A stretch of DNA of 64,000 bases from Aphelenchoides besseyi (lineage: Eukaryota; Nematoda; Chromadorea; Rhabditida; Aphelenchoididae), in assembly GCA_024699855.1 (NCBI GenBank), contig JAMPIQ010000001.1:7068001-7132000 (forward strand), in the 5' to 3' direction. A program made the translations under genes and the position numbers. Of this stretch, positions 43,014 to 55,500 are shown one piece after another. Every line of letters starts with the position of its first letter. Position 1 is the first letter of the stretch. The notes below the pieces were generated by a model, which made no database searches, had not been told where the DNA came from, and saw only the letters and a list, made by a program, of their open reading frames with translations.

Positions 43014-43142
43014 GAAAGTTGTTATCAATTAGTTTTGTGTAGAACTTGAAATAGAAATAAGTTTGTTCTTCGCTTGGGAATAAGTTGAGTCGGCGGTTTT
43101 TATGTACAAAAACTTGTCAGCGCGACTAAGTGATGAATAGAA

Positions 43143-43394
43143 ATGGTCGTCAGCCTTCGATTCTCAATTCATGACTCTTACTTTCTAGTCGTGTTGTTTG
43201 TATTGACGAATTCGACAAGAATATTCATCGCCAGTTCTATTTTTAGTTCAAAAGAATCTTCGGCTTTCGAGTTACCCACGGATACCGTTGAAAGTTCAAA
43301 CGAATTCGAATTTCAGCTTTTTGCTCAACATCCCGAATGTCAACGTCTTTTGCGACTGCTGATGGACGATCGACCTCGTTTATGCGCAACCTGA
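43143..43394 (+). CDS. Doubtful small secreted-peptide frame
   Basis: An ATG at 43143 opens 83 codons with a hydrophobic N-terminal part (SYFLVVLFVLTNSTRIFIAS) that could act as a signal peptide. A polar region with two Cys follows (FELPTDTVESSNEFEFQLF, QHPECQRLLRLLMDD). There is no supporting splice structure or recognisable peptide family, and a possible acceptor lies inside the frame. It may be chance. Confidence 0.2.
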   Translation: MVVSLRFSIHDSYFLVVLFVLTNSTRIFIASSIFSSKESSAFELPTDTVESSNEFEFQLFAQHPECQRLLRLLMDDRPRLCAT

Positions 43395-46300
43395 TGCAGC
43401 TGTTCCTTAGTCTTGTTCTTGTTGACTAAGCGATTTCTATTTCAGGTTCGAACGACGTTTTCCGTAACTCATTTGCAATTTAACACAAAAATTTTGACTA
43501 ATCGTCAAAGTTCACGTCGGAAATGCCACGTTTATCGCAAGGAACGATGAGTATTTATCATCAGTCCTTCTACTCGACCACCGCATGAATTGTAAATGTC
43601 GCAGAAGAACGAAGTCAACGGTTTGCATGTCAAACGAGCTGGTGATAAATTCGCCTTATGGTCAACCCACGCGTTCAACGATAATTTTCTTACCTCTTTC
43701 GTGCATGTAATATTGCAGTTGTCCGAGTGGTGATGCAGTAAGGGGCTTAAAGAAAACGTAGAACAATGCGAAAAACATCTGAACGGAGCACCGCCGCATT
43801 TCTTCGTGGATACCGAGTTTGTGATCTCTAAAGGTCAACAGCGTGGTTATCAGAATTCGTGTTTGTTACACGCTTCGAACGACAAGACGAACAGAAATTG
43901 TAATCACGCAAGGACGTTTAATAACCTCCGGCTTAATCCGATCCCTCTCCTGGTTCTTTTGTGGCCTCAGAACAGTCATCGGATTTAGATGTTAGAACAA
44001 AAGTCGCTCATAAGTGAGTTAAAGTTCAATTGGAATCTGCGAAGTTGATCAACGATCAAGAGATTGATTGAGGGAACAGGACTTGTAGATTTACAGCTTA
44101 TCAACGCAAATAAGCGCTGGTTGTAAATGAAAACAAAAGTGCAGAATTGAGATCTTGTGTTTTCCTTTTAATCAAACACCAAATTTTCCGTTCCATTAAA
44201 CCGTTCAATTCAAATAATCCGCTCGGCCCACCACACCATCGGTTAATCCAATTGAATTGTATATCGACGTTCGAAGAAGTGCGCGACATTATCAGGAAGT
44301 AAAATGGACACCGAATTTAGAGTGAACAACAAGTCAAAGGCGAACGTTTTTTCGTTTAGAACATACGCCTGGACTCCGCCTTCTTTCCGATATTATGCAC
44401 AAGAATTGCCGGAAGCTTGTGGTGATAAGAACAATTCGAATTGTCCTTCAATGCAAACCAGAAAGCAGGTTCGAGATCTCGCACAAATTGGCCACTTGAG
44501 TTCAACGGCCTAATTTTTGGATTTAATTTATGAACAACAACAAAGCTAACGACCGTAACGTGATTACGTTCAACATCGAATAAGAGTGCAAAGTGGATTA
44601 GCTGCTTGGGATCAATGGCATTAAGGTTTAAAAACAAAATGAATTGGATTGCTACTGAAAGTTGAATCACAACTTCAAAGTTCGAAAACACTCCGAAGTT
44701 TACGGAATACAAACTAATTACAAAGCATAGGCTTTAGCAGATCTTGCAGACACGTGAACGAACGACATTTAGCAGCTGAAAAGATTGCGAGATCCACGGT
44801 AAGTACAAACGTCGAAACGTAGTCTCCAATAAATTAGGATTCAGCTGGCTATCCAAGTTGGAAAGTAATGAGATGCAAGAGCTGAAAACCGGACAAAACA
44901 TAAAACTTTTGGCTACGCTCAATTGCCGTATAATCTAAACGTCTCGTCGTAATCGACACGAAATCTATCGGAATGGCCGTTGGGGTTGTTGAGCTGCTCT
45001 GTCGTAAAATGCTCGTAATTATCCGGAAATAGAATTCAACATCGAGCCGTCGTGCCCAATTGTAAAGTTCGTGATGATAATGCGAAGGTGAAATTAAACA
45101 TCATATTGTAAAAACTTCAACGGTCGTAAGAATTTTACGACACTTCGAACTGAACAATGACCTTTAGATGTTTAAATCGCCATAAAAACATTCGTCGTCT
45201 GTTTTCAATTTGTCCACACACTGCGGGAGGTAAAGAAAATGACGTTAATTGTTGTTACTTGTTGATGACACAGCGACTAATCCGCACTATAAAGGTTTTG
45301 TAGGTGCACAAATACAAGCGACCAAAATCACGAAGTCCAATGTCCGTCCACAACTACAAGCCTTCAGTCCTGAGTGTAAAGTGGACTTCACGGTTGAGGA
45401 ACCAAAAGCGACTGTTTCGGTTTCAGACGTTACGAGTTTATGTAATTCAACTTTTGGCTGGAGACTTGCTCCTCCACCAAATCACGTTTTGTGCTCAAAC
45501 GAGCGCAAGATCTTACGAAAATTACAAACTAAAAAGTATATCGTTCAATTCGATTTCTCGGCACTTGTTGTTCCGAATCAAAAATAGAAATCAAAGTCTG
45601 GAATTGGAAAACTTTTGTTGCTCAGACTTTGACGTAATTGGACGGAACGGCAGGTGGTTTAGAGCCAACTATTCGGAATCGAATAAACGCGTAAAGTTTC
45701 GTAAAAAAGTCGCGTCATTCACAGAACTTTTGGCGGAGCACGTACGTTAAATGTTTTCAAATAAACGCCAGACTACTTGGTCACTTCGTTTCATATTCAA
45801 GAAAGTTAGCGCATGTTCAAAGCGTTCAAACTCATACGGGAATTGCAGTGTCGAAATGGGGCGAACAGTAAACGTTTTTATCACTTTGCACCCAACCACT
45901 AGACATCGATGGTGATTAGTTGAAATGAAGTTGAAATCTAAATTTAAAAGTTTGACGACACAAAAAGATGAGTTCGAAATCATTTTTCGTTTAATGTTTC
46001 TGATGACGCGGATTTTACGTCATTTAGACCTCCAGTCTCTGGCCCGTGGTTTGCCATTTTCAATTCGATTTGTTCTGATGACCACCAATCTTCGCGTTAA
46101 GGATTGGGTTGAACAGCTCGACATCAAAACAGAAATCCAGTTTTTATCTTAGTCATAAGACTTCCCGGTCCTTCACGTGCAGAACACAAAATGGAAACGA
46201 CTTTGTTGTCGAGTGGGAAAGTGGATTAATTGTCAAAGTGAAACATAGAGGTCAACAACATACCACAGTGTTTCTGTTGCGCATCTCCGGACATCTTGAC

Positions 46301-47718
46301 TGTGGGGCTAAAATTAGTCACATCGTGTCCAAAAATACGCCCAACCACCCCCGACAAAACACGAGCTAACGACGTAATACGCCGATAGAAGAGGAGGATT
46401 TGAAAAATCTTTTTCGCTTCTAATCATAAAATCTCGACCGCAACTCCCACGATCATCCCGACTTTCAACTCCCGTAGCAACAGTAAAAACATTTTCAAAA
46501 TTTGCGGTCAAACGACAAGAACCTTAAATCCATTCCACCACTCGCATCAATGGCATTCCGATTACTGTAAGCTGAAGAAACGTTTGCAGTCACCGACAAA
46601 TTGCAAATGTCCGCCTTCGCCTCCCATCCGCCAGTCAATTCGAAAAGTTTAACGGAAATTAGTTTTAGTGGAACAAAAAGTTTCGAACATTGTAGATTGC
46701 CATATCCGTGAGTTAAAGGTCAAGTCGCAGAAACAACTCGAACTTACGCTTTCGGTTTACTCGGGCGTGATAATCAAAAGTAATTTGTTCGTTTGCGCAC
46801 AACACCGAAATGTTTTCATCGTGAATTCCGCATCCTTTACATACTTCGATGTTTTTGCAACAACCTCTCACTGCAGAAGGTCATTTAAGGAGGATTGCAT
46901 CGAGTGAAAACAAGAGAACATTTGCTGTGATTCGGTAGTTGATCTTTAGACAAGAAGAAGAACAAACTTCGTAGTTTATCAGCGCACTGTTGGGTTCCAG
47001 TAGCCGTCTAATCTCGTTAGAATTGACGTGTCCATGGACTTCGAGTTTGTCATAATACGAGACAACGGAGAAAATGACGAAGAGTTAAATCGTTCGTCTC
47101 GGTGTCATGCGGAATTGAACGGATTTTCTTTTTTAACAGGAAATCGAAACAATTGGAATCTAATCGTTAAATTGACCATGACAGCGACCAACGAGCGGCA
47201 CGAGATTCCTTCCGTTGACTACGAAAATAGAAGTCAATCAGCGAAGACAAAGGATAAGTGAATTGCGAGATCTTCAGTTCGATTCGCGCACAAAATTCGA
47301 ACGAAATGATCTCCGGAGCCGGACATTAAACCGCTCTGATTTTGTTCAATAAACAATGTAGATGGACAAAAACGCAAAGACATCGGTCGGTTAAAAACTG
47401 AAACACTAATAACCGCCAACAACAAACATTTCAATCTGTGCGTTTTTAGTGTTGAAAGAACAATGAGTTTTGTTATTGGATGATTGTTTTGTGACTATCA
47501 AAACATTGCTTTTCGAGTTCTTTGAGTTTAAGCCTTTAAAGGATTCTAACAACGCATAAAAACATTGCTTCTAAATTCAACGAGCTACTTGTCCACCAAC
47601 ATCTTGACTGTTAAGCGTCATGAAATAGATACAATCGTATTTATCTTAGTGCATTAGACAACACGTTAACTAGAAAGTTTATGACGCGTATAAGAAGAAC
47701 ACGATGAGTGCTGAAGAT
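43395..47718. other. 4.3-kb stretch without a supportable gene
   Basis: I read both strands and found only open frames below about 150 codons, with AT-biased, random-looking composition and no known domain, tRNA, snRNA or transposon hallmark. A few frames begin with similar words (M-D-T/F-E-F at 43806, 44304 and 47031), but their downstream sequence does not align, so I do not treat them as a family. Regulatory or degenerate sequence is the likeliest content. Confidence 0.5.
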
Positions 47719-49274
47719 TTACTTTTGGTATTCAAGGTCGATGAGCTTGGCAATGGTGTTGAGTTGAATGTTGGAAGTGCCCTCGTAAATGGTTCCTGAA
47801 AAGCCAACAATCAAATGAACTCAATGCTTTTGTTTGCTCACCAATCTTGCAATCACGATAGAACTTCTCTACGGGGAAATCTTTGACGAACGAATATCCA
47901 CCGCCCCATTCAACAGCAAGACTAAACCAAGTTAATTAAATGACGAGTATTTTATGAGTCTTCAAACCTTGTGGTACGTGTGGCTACATTGGATGCGTAC
48001 AATTTTGCCATTGCTGCTTCTTTGATGTACGGCAATCCGGCCTCCTTCATGCGAGCAGTGTTATAGATGAGCAAACGTGCGGCTTCGATTTCCGTAGCAA
48101 CTTGAGCGATTTGATGTTGCATACCCTAAAAGCACTAATAATCAAAACAATAAGCTTCACCTACTTGAAAATCAATCAAACGACTTCCGAATTGCTTGCG
48201 TTCTTGCAAATATGGAATGATTGTGTCGAAACAACCTTGAGCCAAACCGACCATTTGAGAGCCGATTCCAATACGACCGGAATTCAAGCACTCAATAGCG
48301 TACTTGTAACCTGAGCATAAACTAATCCATACAATCATTTACAAATTACGAACCTTTTCCAACTTCACCCAAAACAGCCGATTTCGGAACACGAACATTG
48401 TCGAAATGTACTGGGCAAGTACTTGAACAACGAATACCCAATTTGTCTTCCGGACGTCCGATACTCAAACCTTTAGCGGTACGTTCGACCAAAAAGCAAG
48501 TGATTCCACGATGTTTCTTCGACGGGTCAACGTTTGCAAAGACCAAGTAAAGACTCGAGTTTTCCGCATTCGTGATCCAAAGTTTGTTTCCATTAATCAC
48601 GTAATCATCACCATCTTGTTTGGCGACCGTTTTCAACGCAAACGCATCCGAACCACTTGATTCCTCAGACAAACAAAAAGATCCAACCTGAAATATAAAC
48701 AAACTGAGACAGAAAAAATTAAGATTCTTACCCATTCATTGGCTAATTTCGGCAAATAGTTTTTCTTTTGCTCTTCCGTTCCCAACTCCATAATCAACGG
48801 AACCACCAATGTATTGTGAACATCAACACAAGTAGAAACCGCCTAAGTAGAAATGGTTAACGATTTCAGGTGTTCAATTACCGGATCGACTTTTGCCAAT
48901 TCTTCAACGATCAAATTGACGCTAAAGAACGAAGCTTCTGGACCGTCATAATCGACCGGAACTTCAACGCCCATAAGTCCGTTCTCGAAACATCCTTGAA
49001 TCACACGTTGATCCATGTGTCCGGTTTTGTCCATTTCACGAACCAACGGACGAATGACATCGTTCGCGAAACGTTTAACTAAACTCACAATTTCTATCTA
49101 ATCACACTTGCAATGCTCACCAGTGTCTTTCAACGCAAATTCTTCTTCACTCAATTGAGTTAATGGCGGTGGAGCAACACCTTCGGCGGCATCTTGACGT
49201 GGCTGTGCCTTCGCGTTTGCAGCCGTTAAAAAGCGTTGGAAGTTGAGCGATAGTCCACGACGAGCCGCCAACAT
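47719..49274 (-). CDS. Short/branched-chain acyl-CoA dehydrogenase, mitochondrial
   Basis: ACADSB-type enzymes oxidise 2-methylbutyryl-CoA and related acyl-CoAs in isoleucine breakdown, with FAD. Eight exons (49274-49121, 49078-48882, 48842-48732, 48687-48354, 48310-48165, 48125-47968, 47921-47842, 47795-47719) give 418 residues. The N-terminus [20 protein letters not shown] is a mitochondrial presequence. Family blocks are [139 protein letters not shown] and [18 protein letters not shown]. The Glu in IYEGTS is the catalytic base. Within the acyl-CoA dehydrogenase family the match to ACADSB is closer than to ACADS or IVD. Confidence 0.95.
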
Positions 49275-49884
49275 GATTCCAAATCGACAATCTGAAATCA
49301 GAAACTAAAACAAAGCCAATGAAACGATAATCACGCGTTTTCATTTCGCAAAACCGCGAAAATCTTATAAGCATTCGATATGATGAAAGCTTCCGCGTTT
49401 GCTAATATGAGCAGCATAAGCAGACTACAAAACACATCGATTGGAAAGTGGAACCTTGAGAACTGCGATCGGGAACTGACCAAAGAAGAAGAAGAAAAAG
49501 CGGACAGCGGTCCGGAGACCGATAAACGGCGTCGCAGTTTGGACGCGTGCAATCGACCAACCGATTGATTGCCGGAGGTCACGTTTTCGAAAACAAAACG
49601 AACTACCACCGTCCAATGAACACTCAATGCTCTGATACCAATTGGCTTCAGGAAACGCGCAAGAATCAAGTTCGATACTGGAAAACAAACCCAATCAATT
49701 GAACTGGAAGACCAAAAAATGAAAATCCATTGATTGTACGAAATTTGCTGGCAGTCGAGCGATCAGAAATGTTAACAGAAACTTGAGAACATTGATTTCT
49801 ATTCGTTGTAGCTGAAAGTTTTGAGTAATAACTACAGTAACTCAATGTTTATTTTAATCTTTCGATAATTGTTAGCAACAAAGT
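49275..49884. other. Intergenic stretch between ACADSB and the coiled-coil gene
   Basis: No domain-bearing frame is seen. The minus-strand frames of about 100 codons here have no start context or splice partners. The stretch holds the ACADSB promoter side and the 3' end of the coiled-coil gene. Confidence 0.4.
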
Positions 49885-52576
49885 TCACAAAATTGTTATT
49901 TCTCCACTACTTTCAGCGTCTTTAGCTCTTTTTTGTCGTTGCAAGCGATTTAATTGCGATTCAAGTTGCTTTTTACGTTCCATCAAAGCCTCGCATTCGA
50001 TAACTTCTTCCACTGAAAATGAAATTTAAGGATGAATTAAGTCTTCGAATTAACAATATGGTTTCAAAGTCGCTAGCTGCTCACGAGTTGGTTTGTTTCG
50101 ATCGATTGAAAGCGCCAACATTCTTCTCAACTCATCTAATTCTTGCTTCGAATGTTCCACTCGACTTCGCCACTCTTCTACCGTTTGTTGCGTTTGTTCC
50201 AGTTGCTAAATGTGATTGAGTTATGACTAACATACAAGTCCATACCTTTATTGAGGCTTTCTGTGTTTGGCGGAGTCCTTTGTACGTGTGATATCGATTT
50301 CGGAGGTTGTCTTCGTCGACTGTTGCTTGACGTAAACTCTCAATTAAATTGCTCCGTTTGGCTTCTTCTTGGTACAAATGAACATCTGCTTCAACTAATT
50401 TTTGGTACAACGAATTCATCTATAAGTGCTCGTTACGGACATTTGCAGACAACAAACTCACTCGCTCTTCTTTCTGTCTTCTTATGTTTTCCGTCTTTTC
50501 ACGAGCTTCGCGTTCTTCACGTTCAAAGTTCACAGCCATTTGCTTCAAACTCATTTTCAGATCCTTTGCTTTTTGCTCTTCATTCTAAAATAACCATATG
50601 AGCAGAATTGTTCCGCTAACAACCTCAATTTCTCTGCTCAATCGATCGAATTCGGCTGTCGCGTTGTTTGTTTGCGTGTTCAAAACGGCAACTTCATCAG
50701 CAAGTTTCTTTTTTCGCGAAGTCAAATCGGAAATTGCATTTCGCTCCTCGTTCGCAATAATCTACAGTTGTATTAGAACATGGCTAAAGTAACTCTTTTA
50801 CCTCTTGTCGTTTTTTGTTTAGTCTTGACAATTGAGTTTTCGGTGCGTGAAGATCGTGGTTTAAATCGGGAACACTTCTTGAGCTCTTCATTCCACTGCG
50901 ATTTGTGTCCATTTCCTCGGTATTCTCTCCGTCACTAACAGCATTGTTTTTACTCTAAATTTCTAGTCAAACACACTTTCTTTGTACACTCGAGACCTGC
51001 AACAACGATCTCTTGGATTCTACTTCTGCTTTCACTTTCTCGACATTCAATTTGACTTCAATCAACTTGGCTTCTTTTTTTCGCAGTATGTTTTCTATTC
51101 CATCGGTTGCATCGACGCTCTCATCAGTTGCTATTTCAGGAGCTCCAATTATGTACGCCTACTGAACTATCTTAAGGTTTCGATTAGAAACGTTTACCTT
51201 GTACATTGCGAGAGAACTAAAATAGACGAATATCCTTACTTTTGCAGTAAACATCACTTACTCGCCCGATTGAAGTCCTTGAGAAAGAACTTTGAATCGC
51301 TCAATACGATTACGCAAAACGTTATTTTCGGCGTTAATCTCCGCCAACTTCAACTGCTTATCCAAAATCTTCAGTTTTTGCTCAATCACACATCACAGTT
51401 TACAACCTACTTTGTTATGAGTGCTCAGGTAACCGCGCTCCAGAAATCGTCCCTCTTCTTCTACTTTTCCAATTTTACGATTATAAGAATCCACTTGATT
51501 TTCTTCTTCTTGTGCTCGGCGTTTCAATCGCTGCACTTCGATCTCCGAATCAGAAGGATCACTACGCTAAAAACCGAGTTGTTTAGCTGTTGCCCATTTG
51601 CAAACCTTGGTTTTGTAAGTTTCCAAAATACGATCTCGTACCGCCAATGTCTTCACATACTTGTCTTTGATTTTCGCTTGTTTCCCTTCGATGTCGCGTA
51701 ACATTCGTCGAATACCCTCGATTTCGGTCTGAATTATAATCAACAAAATTCTTTGTAAAACACTTCAAACCTTTTTGTCCAATTGTCCGAGGTTCAGTTC
51801 GTCGATTTCTCGTTGCCGATCGTAGATTTGTTTCGTGACTTTTGACAAGTATATTTCCAGTTCCTACGCTTTCATTACTCGAAGTTGTTGTGGTACTTAC
51901 TCTTATTGTTTTGGCGTCTCTCTTCACCGACTCATCTAAGTCCTGTCTCGACGATTCGGCCAATTGAAGCTTTGCATCCACGGATTGACGGCGCATAGCA
52001 CGCTCGTGAACTGGATAGAAGTTCATTAGCAAACCGCTGAGTGTGACAAACCTTTTCGTGACAGGTCCTCAAAATAATCTTGTTGTTTCGAAATCTGAGT
52101 CGAGAGATCTTCGCTTCGTTGTCGAATCTTTTGAATTCGCTGTCTAACAGACTCCAGTTCTTTGTACGTGCGAGTCGTCTGTTTGTGAGATAACGAGAGA
52201 GCAGTGCTTTCATCACGGATTCGATGTTTCAGTTGTTCTAATGTGGACTATAAACAGTGCTTGTTAACTAGAAATAACCCTGTTAATACTTGTAAGAAGT
52301 CGCGCTCTTCGATCATCGTCTGCATGTTTCGCTCTTTTTCTTCGTTTTCCATGTTCAAGTTCTCCACTTCTTGTTTCATTTTGCCCAACTTAATCTCCTT
52401 ATCTCGAATCTACAATCCAATTGTTGACTCCCAAACTTTTGCGGTAAACTCACTTGATCGTACAATTGTCGAGTGTATTCGGAAGCGGTTGGTAGAACCG
52501 ATTCGATCTCCGCATTTCCAATGTGAACGAGAAGATCACTAGCAAAGAGAGTGTCTTTGGCATCAGTATCGTCCAT
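49885..52576 (-). CDS. Long coiled-coil protein, 16 exons, family not identified
   Basis: Sixteen exons in phase: 52576-52454, 52409-52290, 52247-52052, 52010-51901, 51863-51771, 51728-51606, 51566-51411, 51380-51262, 51216-51198, 51158-50997, 50954-50802, 50761-50624, 50584-50462, 50419-50246, 50205-50085, 50012-49885; 685 residues. After a short N-terminus (DDTDAKDTLFASDLLVHIGN) almost all of it is heptad-like and rich in Glu, Lys, Arg, Leu and Gln (RDKEIKLGKMKQEVENLN, LESVRQRIQKIRQRSEDLS, EREEREAREKTENIRRQKEE). Two breaks occur, a 19-base exon with a Gly/Pro-containing stretch, and a Ser-rich linker (GENTEEMDTNRSGMKSS). No motor, zinc-binding or Walker motif is present. The architecture fits axonemal CCDC39-like, kinetochore or golgin-type proteins, but I have no specific match. 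One acceptor (GATTGAG before exon 8) is weak. Confidence 0.7.
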
Positions 52577-55500
52577 TTCATGTGCAAAATGTCACGATGT
52601 GAAATGACTGGGAGCACTGAATGTTGACTTCAGTTTTTGTCGACCATTTCCTTGGTCTAATGTTCGATTTCCGGAAGTTTTTTTGTGTCAGAGGGCCAAG
52701 TAGTTTTGCCGTTTTAAGTCGCTAACCGGTTGCTACGATTTTTCTGTTTGTTCAAGCGGCGGTTGAAATTAAAAGAAAAAACATTTTGAAGTGGACTCTA
52801 GAAATAACCTTCAAAACCGTTTCAAATCATATTGTCTTCAGTTCATTAGAATGTAAAGACCAAGACATCAACAAGTTGTGACTATTTTAGGAACCATCGG
52901 ATGGTCAATCATCATCTGATGTGTGATAAGCGAAAGATCGTGTCTCCGGAGAGTTGCGAGTGGAACTTCTTGTTTTCATCTTCTTCGCACACACGTTTTC
53001 TGGTCGATTGGAGCGCAGAATGACGCGAAGTAATGGTCGAGAAAATCGAATTTGGTCACACAATTTCGTTCGTGAACAATGACAAGGAAACTGCAGGATT
53101 CGAACTTTCGACTAGACAAATGATTAGCCTGATGTAGTCAATTGACTTCATGATTCGAATGTTACTCGTCATTTCGACGGACGGTCGAAGGTCGTGTATT
53201 AAAAACGATGTTTCAAAGTCCTCGTCTTTGTGCATTTTTTCGAGAAGAATTCACGGTTGTTTTGGCACTTTGCCTTTTTTCCAAATTGAGTTTCAGTTTG
53301 TTTTTGACAACAAAAGAAGTGGAGAGACGTTGCAACGGAGGTCTCTTTTGGGAGCCATTTGCGCAAATTTCTCTTAATCCTCTTGTAACACAGTTCAACT
53401 GAGTTCAGTATCAAGTCTAACTTTGAGATTGCTAACACCCATTAACTGTCTGTAGATTGAGGGTCAAGTTAAGTTTTCGGTTTTCTGAACTTCCCGACTT
53501 GTTTTCAATCTTCTAAGTTCGCTAACTGACAAGAATTTCGTCTGCACATCAATCATTTTAACTGTCGAGTCGTGATCAGAAGTCGTTTAAGTTTTACTGG
53601 AAATCCGTTCAACTCGAGGACATTCGAGCAGACTGTGAATCGTTGAGTATATTTTTTATTAGCATTCCAAATTTGGTTAACGCCCTTTAAGTGCGACTCT
53701 CGTGGGTTTAATTTGCATGCACCTGTTTGTCGAATACTTAAAGTCCAGTGTAATTACGATGTTTGTTCTTTAGACTTACGTTCTTGTTTCCATTCTGATA
53801 GCCGGATCACTGAAACTAACTTGTGCGCGTGTTTTGATGTTTGTTTTCTTTGTTGTGTTCAGAAACCTACTTCCAATCTCTGAGCTGATTGACGTGCATA
53901 GGCGGAAGTTGGCCTTCAGATTTCACTCTTTCGAGCCCTCCGGTCAAAAGTTGACGAAGTGAGACGCATCAAAAGCTTGTTGAGCAGCCACGAGCCAACT
54001 TTTTTGCGTTTTTTTGAAACTCGAGTCCGCGAACTTAATCAGATCTGAAGGTTGATCGGCCGTTTTTGTTGTGTCTCGAGTTTCTTCACGTTTCGATTTC
54101 CAATTTGTCATTTTAATGAGAAATGCAGAAGGTGTTACTTACGAATTCTGACTTTTGCACTCTCTTCTTTTGCTGGTGCACGTCATTAATCGTAAAATTT
54201 GCTCGACTGCTCTTTTGGGCATCGAAAATGAACAGGCGACTGTCGAGGTCTTTTTATCGCAACCTTCCACTTCTTAATCGAATTTCTTTAAACGTCATTT
54301 GGAGATTGTCTAATTTTTGTCCGTTGGTGTTAAATACCAACTTCGTTCGATGAAAGAAAGACTAAAGCCACAAAATTTTTAGACGATGGTCTTCATATTT
54401 GAAGTCCGTATTTATATCCGGGGATTTTAGTCATTGAGGTGTTTGATCATTCTACTAATTGAAATGCTTTGTATTTGGACGACCCAAAAAAATCGTCTAA
54501 AAGATTTTCAACGGCCCTCAAATCGCTTATCAGTACAGCAAGGCGGGAGAACGTTGGTGTTTTCAAGTCGAGCTTAACTGTTCAAGTTCACTAATTTCTT
54601 ATGGTTAAGAGCTTTTTTGTTGAGACTAATCCGTCGGGTTTAGAGTCCAAAAAAGCCGAAGAACACTCGTTTTAAGCTTTTATTTGGTAGTCAGTTTTTT
54701 CGAAACGTTCCGTTGAATCGCTTCTTTGTTTCTCTTTGAAATCCCGACGGCATCTGCGTTCGCTCTGATCGACTTGAAATTTGCTTTGACTCATTTCCCA
54801 AATCGGGGCCACATTCTACAAATCTCATACACGCGCTTCTTCCTCAACTACGTGCCACTCCGCATTCTCGGAATTCACAGCTTTCAAGCCGATTTGCCGC
54901 TTTCTGGCCGTTTCGTCTTCGGAATTCGATTTGAGTGTTCGACACTAACGACGAAACCGTTCGAGCAAACCGGCGGTCTTTGAGGTTCGAAGAAGTTGCA
55001 GTTGTCCGAACCAGCAGCCTTCATAAATTATGCAAAAGGAAAGAGGTGGAAGTGTTTGTGCTTTTTGGTCTAACTGACAAGTTCAGAAGCTGGAAATGTG
55101 TCAATCGACAAGCCACAATCGTGTTTGATTGTTTGTTTTCTTCAGTACGTTGAGGAAATAAAACTTGACAGACAATGACTCCCGGCCTCATTTTTGCCGC
55201 GGATTCAGTCAGAAAGAAGTCATCCATTTTCCTCCCTTTAACTCACGGCCTGATACGTACTTGACTATGAAAAAGCGGAACTTTCGCGCGCTCTTCTTCT
55301 CGTCGTTGATGCGTGTGTGGCAACATAACCAATTAAATCGGACCTCGTGGCTTGTCGACTTTACAGTTCGAGTTGTCATTTGCTCGTGAGTTCTTCGTTT
55401 CGGGGTTATGAGCCACGAACATCTGATGCCTATAATGTGTGCTTATTCAGCGCTTCTCGAATGTTTTGATTTTAATGCGGTTGAGCGCGCGAAAGCTGAT

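Noticed and set aside
43806..47261. Three frames starting with similar M-D-x-E-F words
   Set aside because: Only the first few residues agree. The following DNA does not align, so a repeated family is not supported.
50982..51701. 239-codon plus-strand frame
   Set aside because: It is antisense to several well-phased exons of the coiled-coil gene, and its Phe/Leu-rich composition is that of a mirror of Lys/Glu codons.
53081..53160. tRNA-like T-loop word (GGATTCGAAC) on the minus strand
   Set aside because: The loop is flanked by GAAAG and CCTGC, which do not pair, and no acceptor-stem partner for AGTTTCC is found at the right distance. At best it is a relic.
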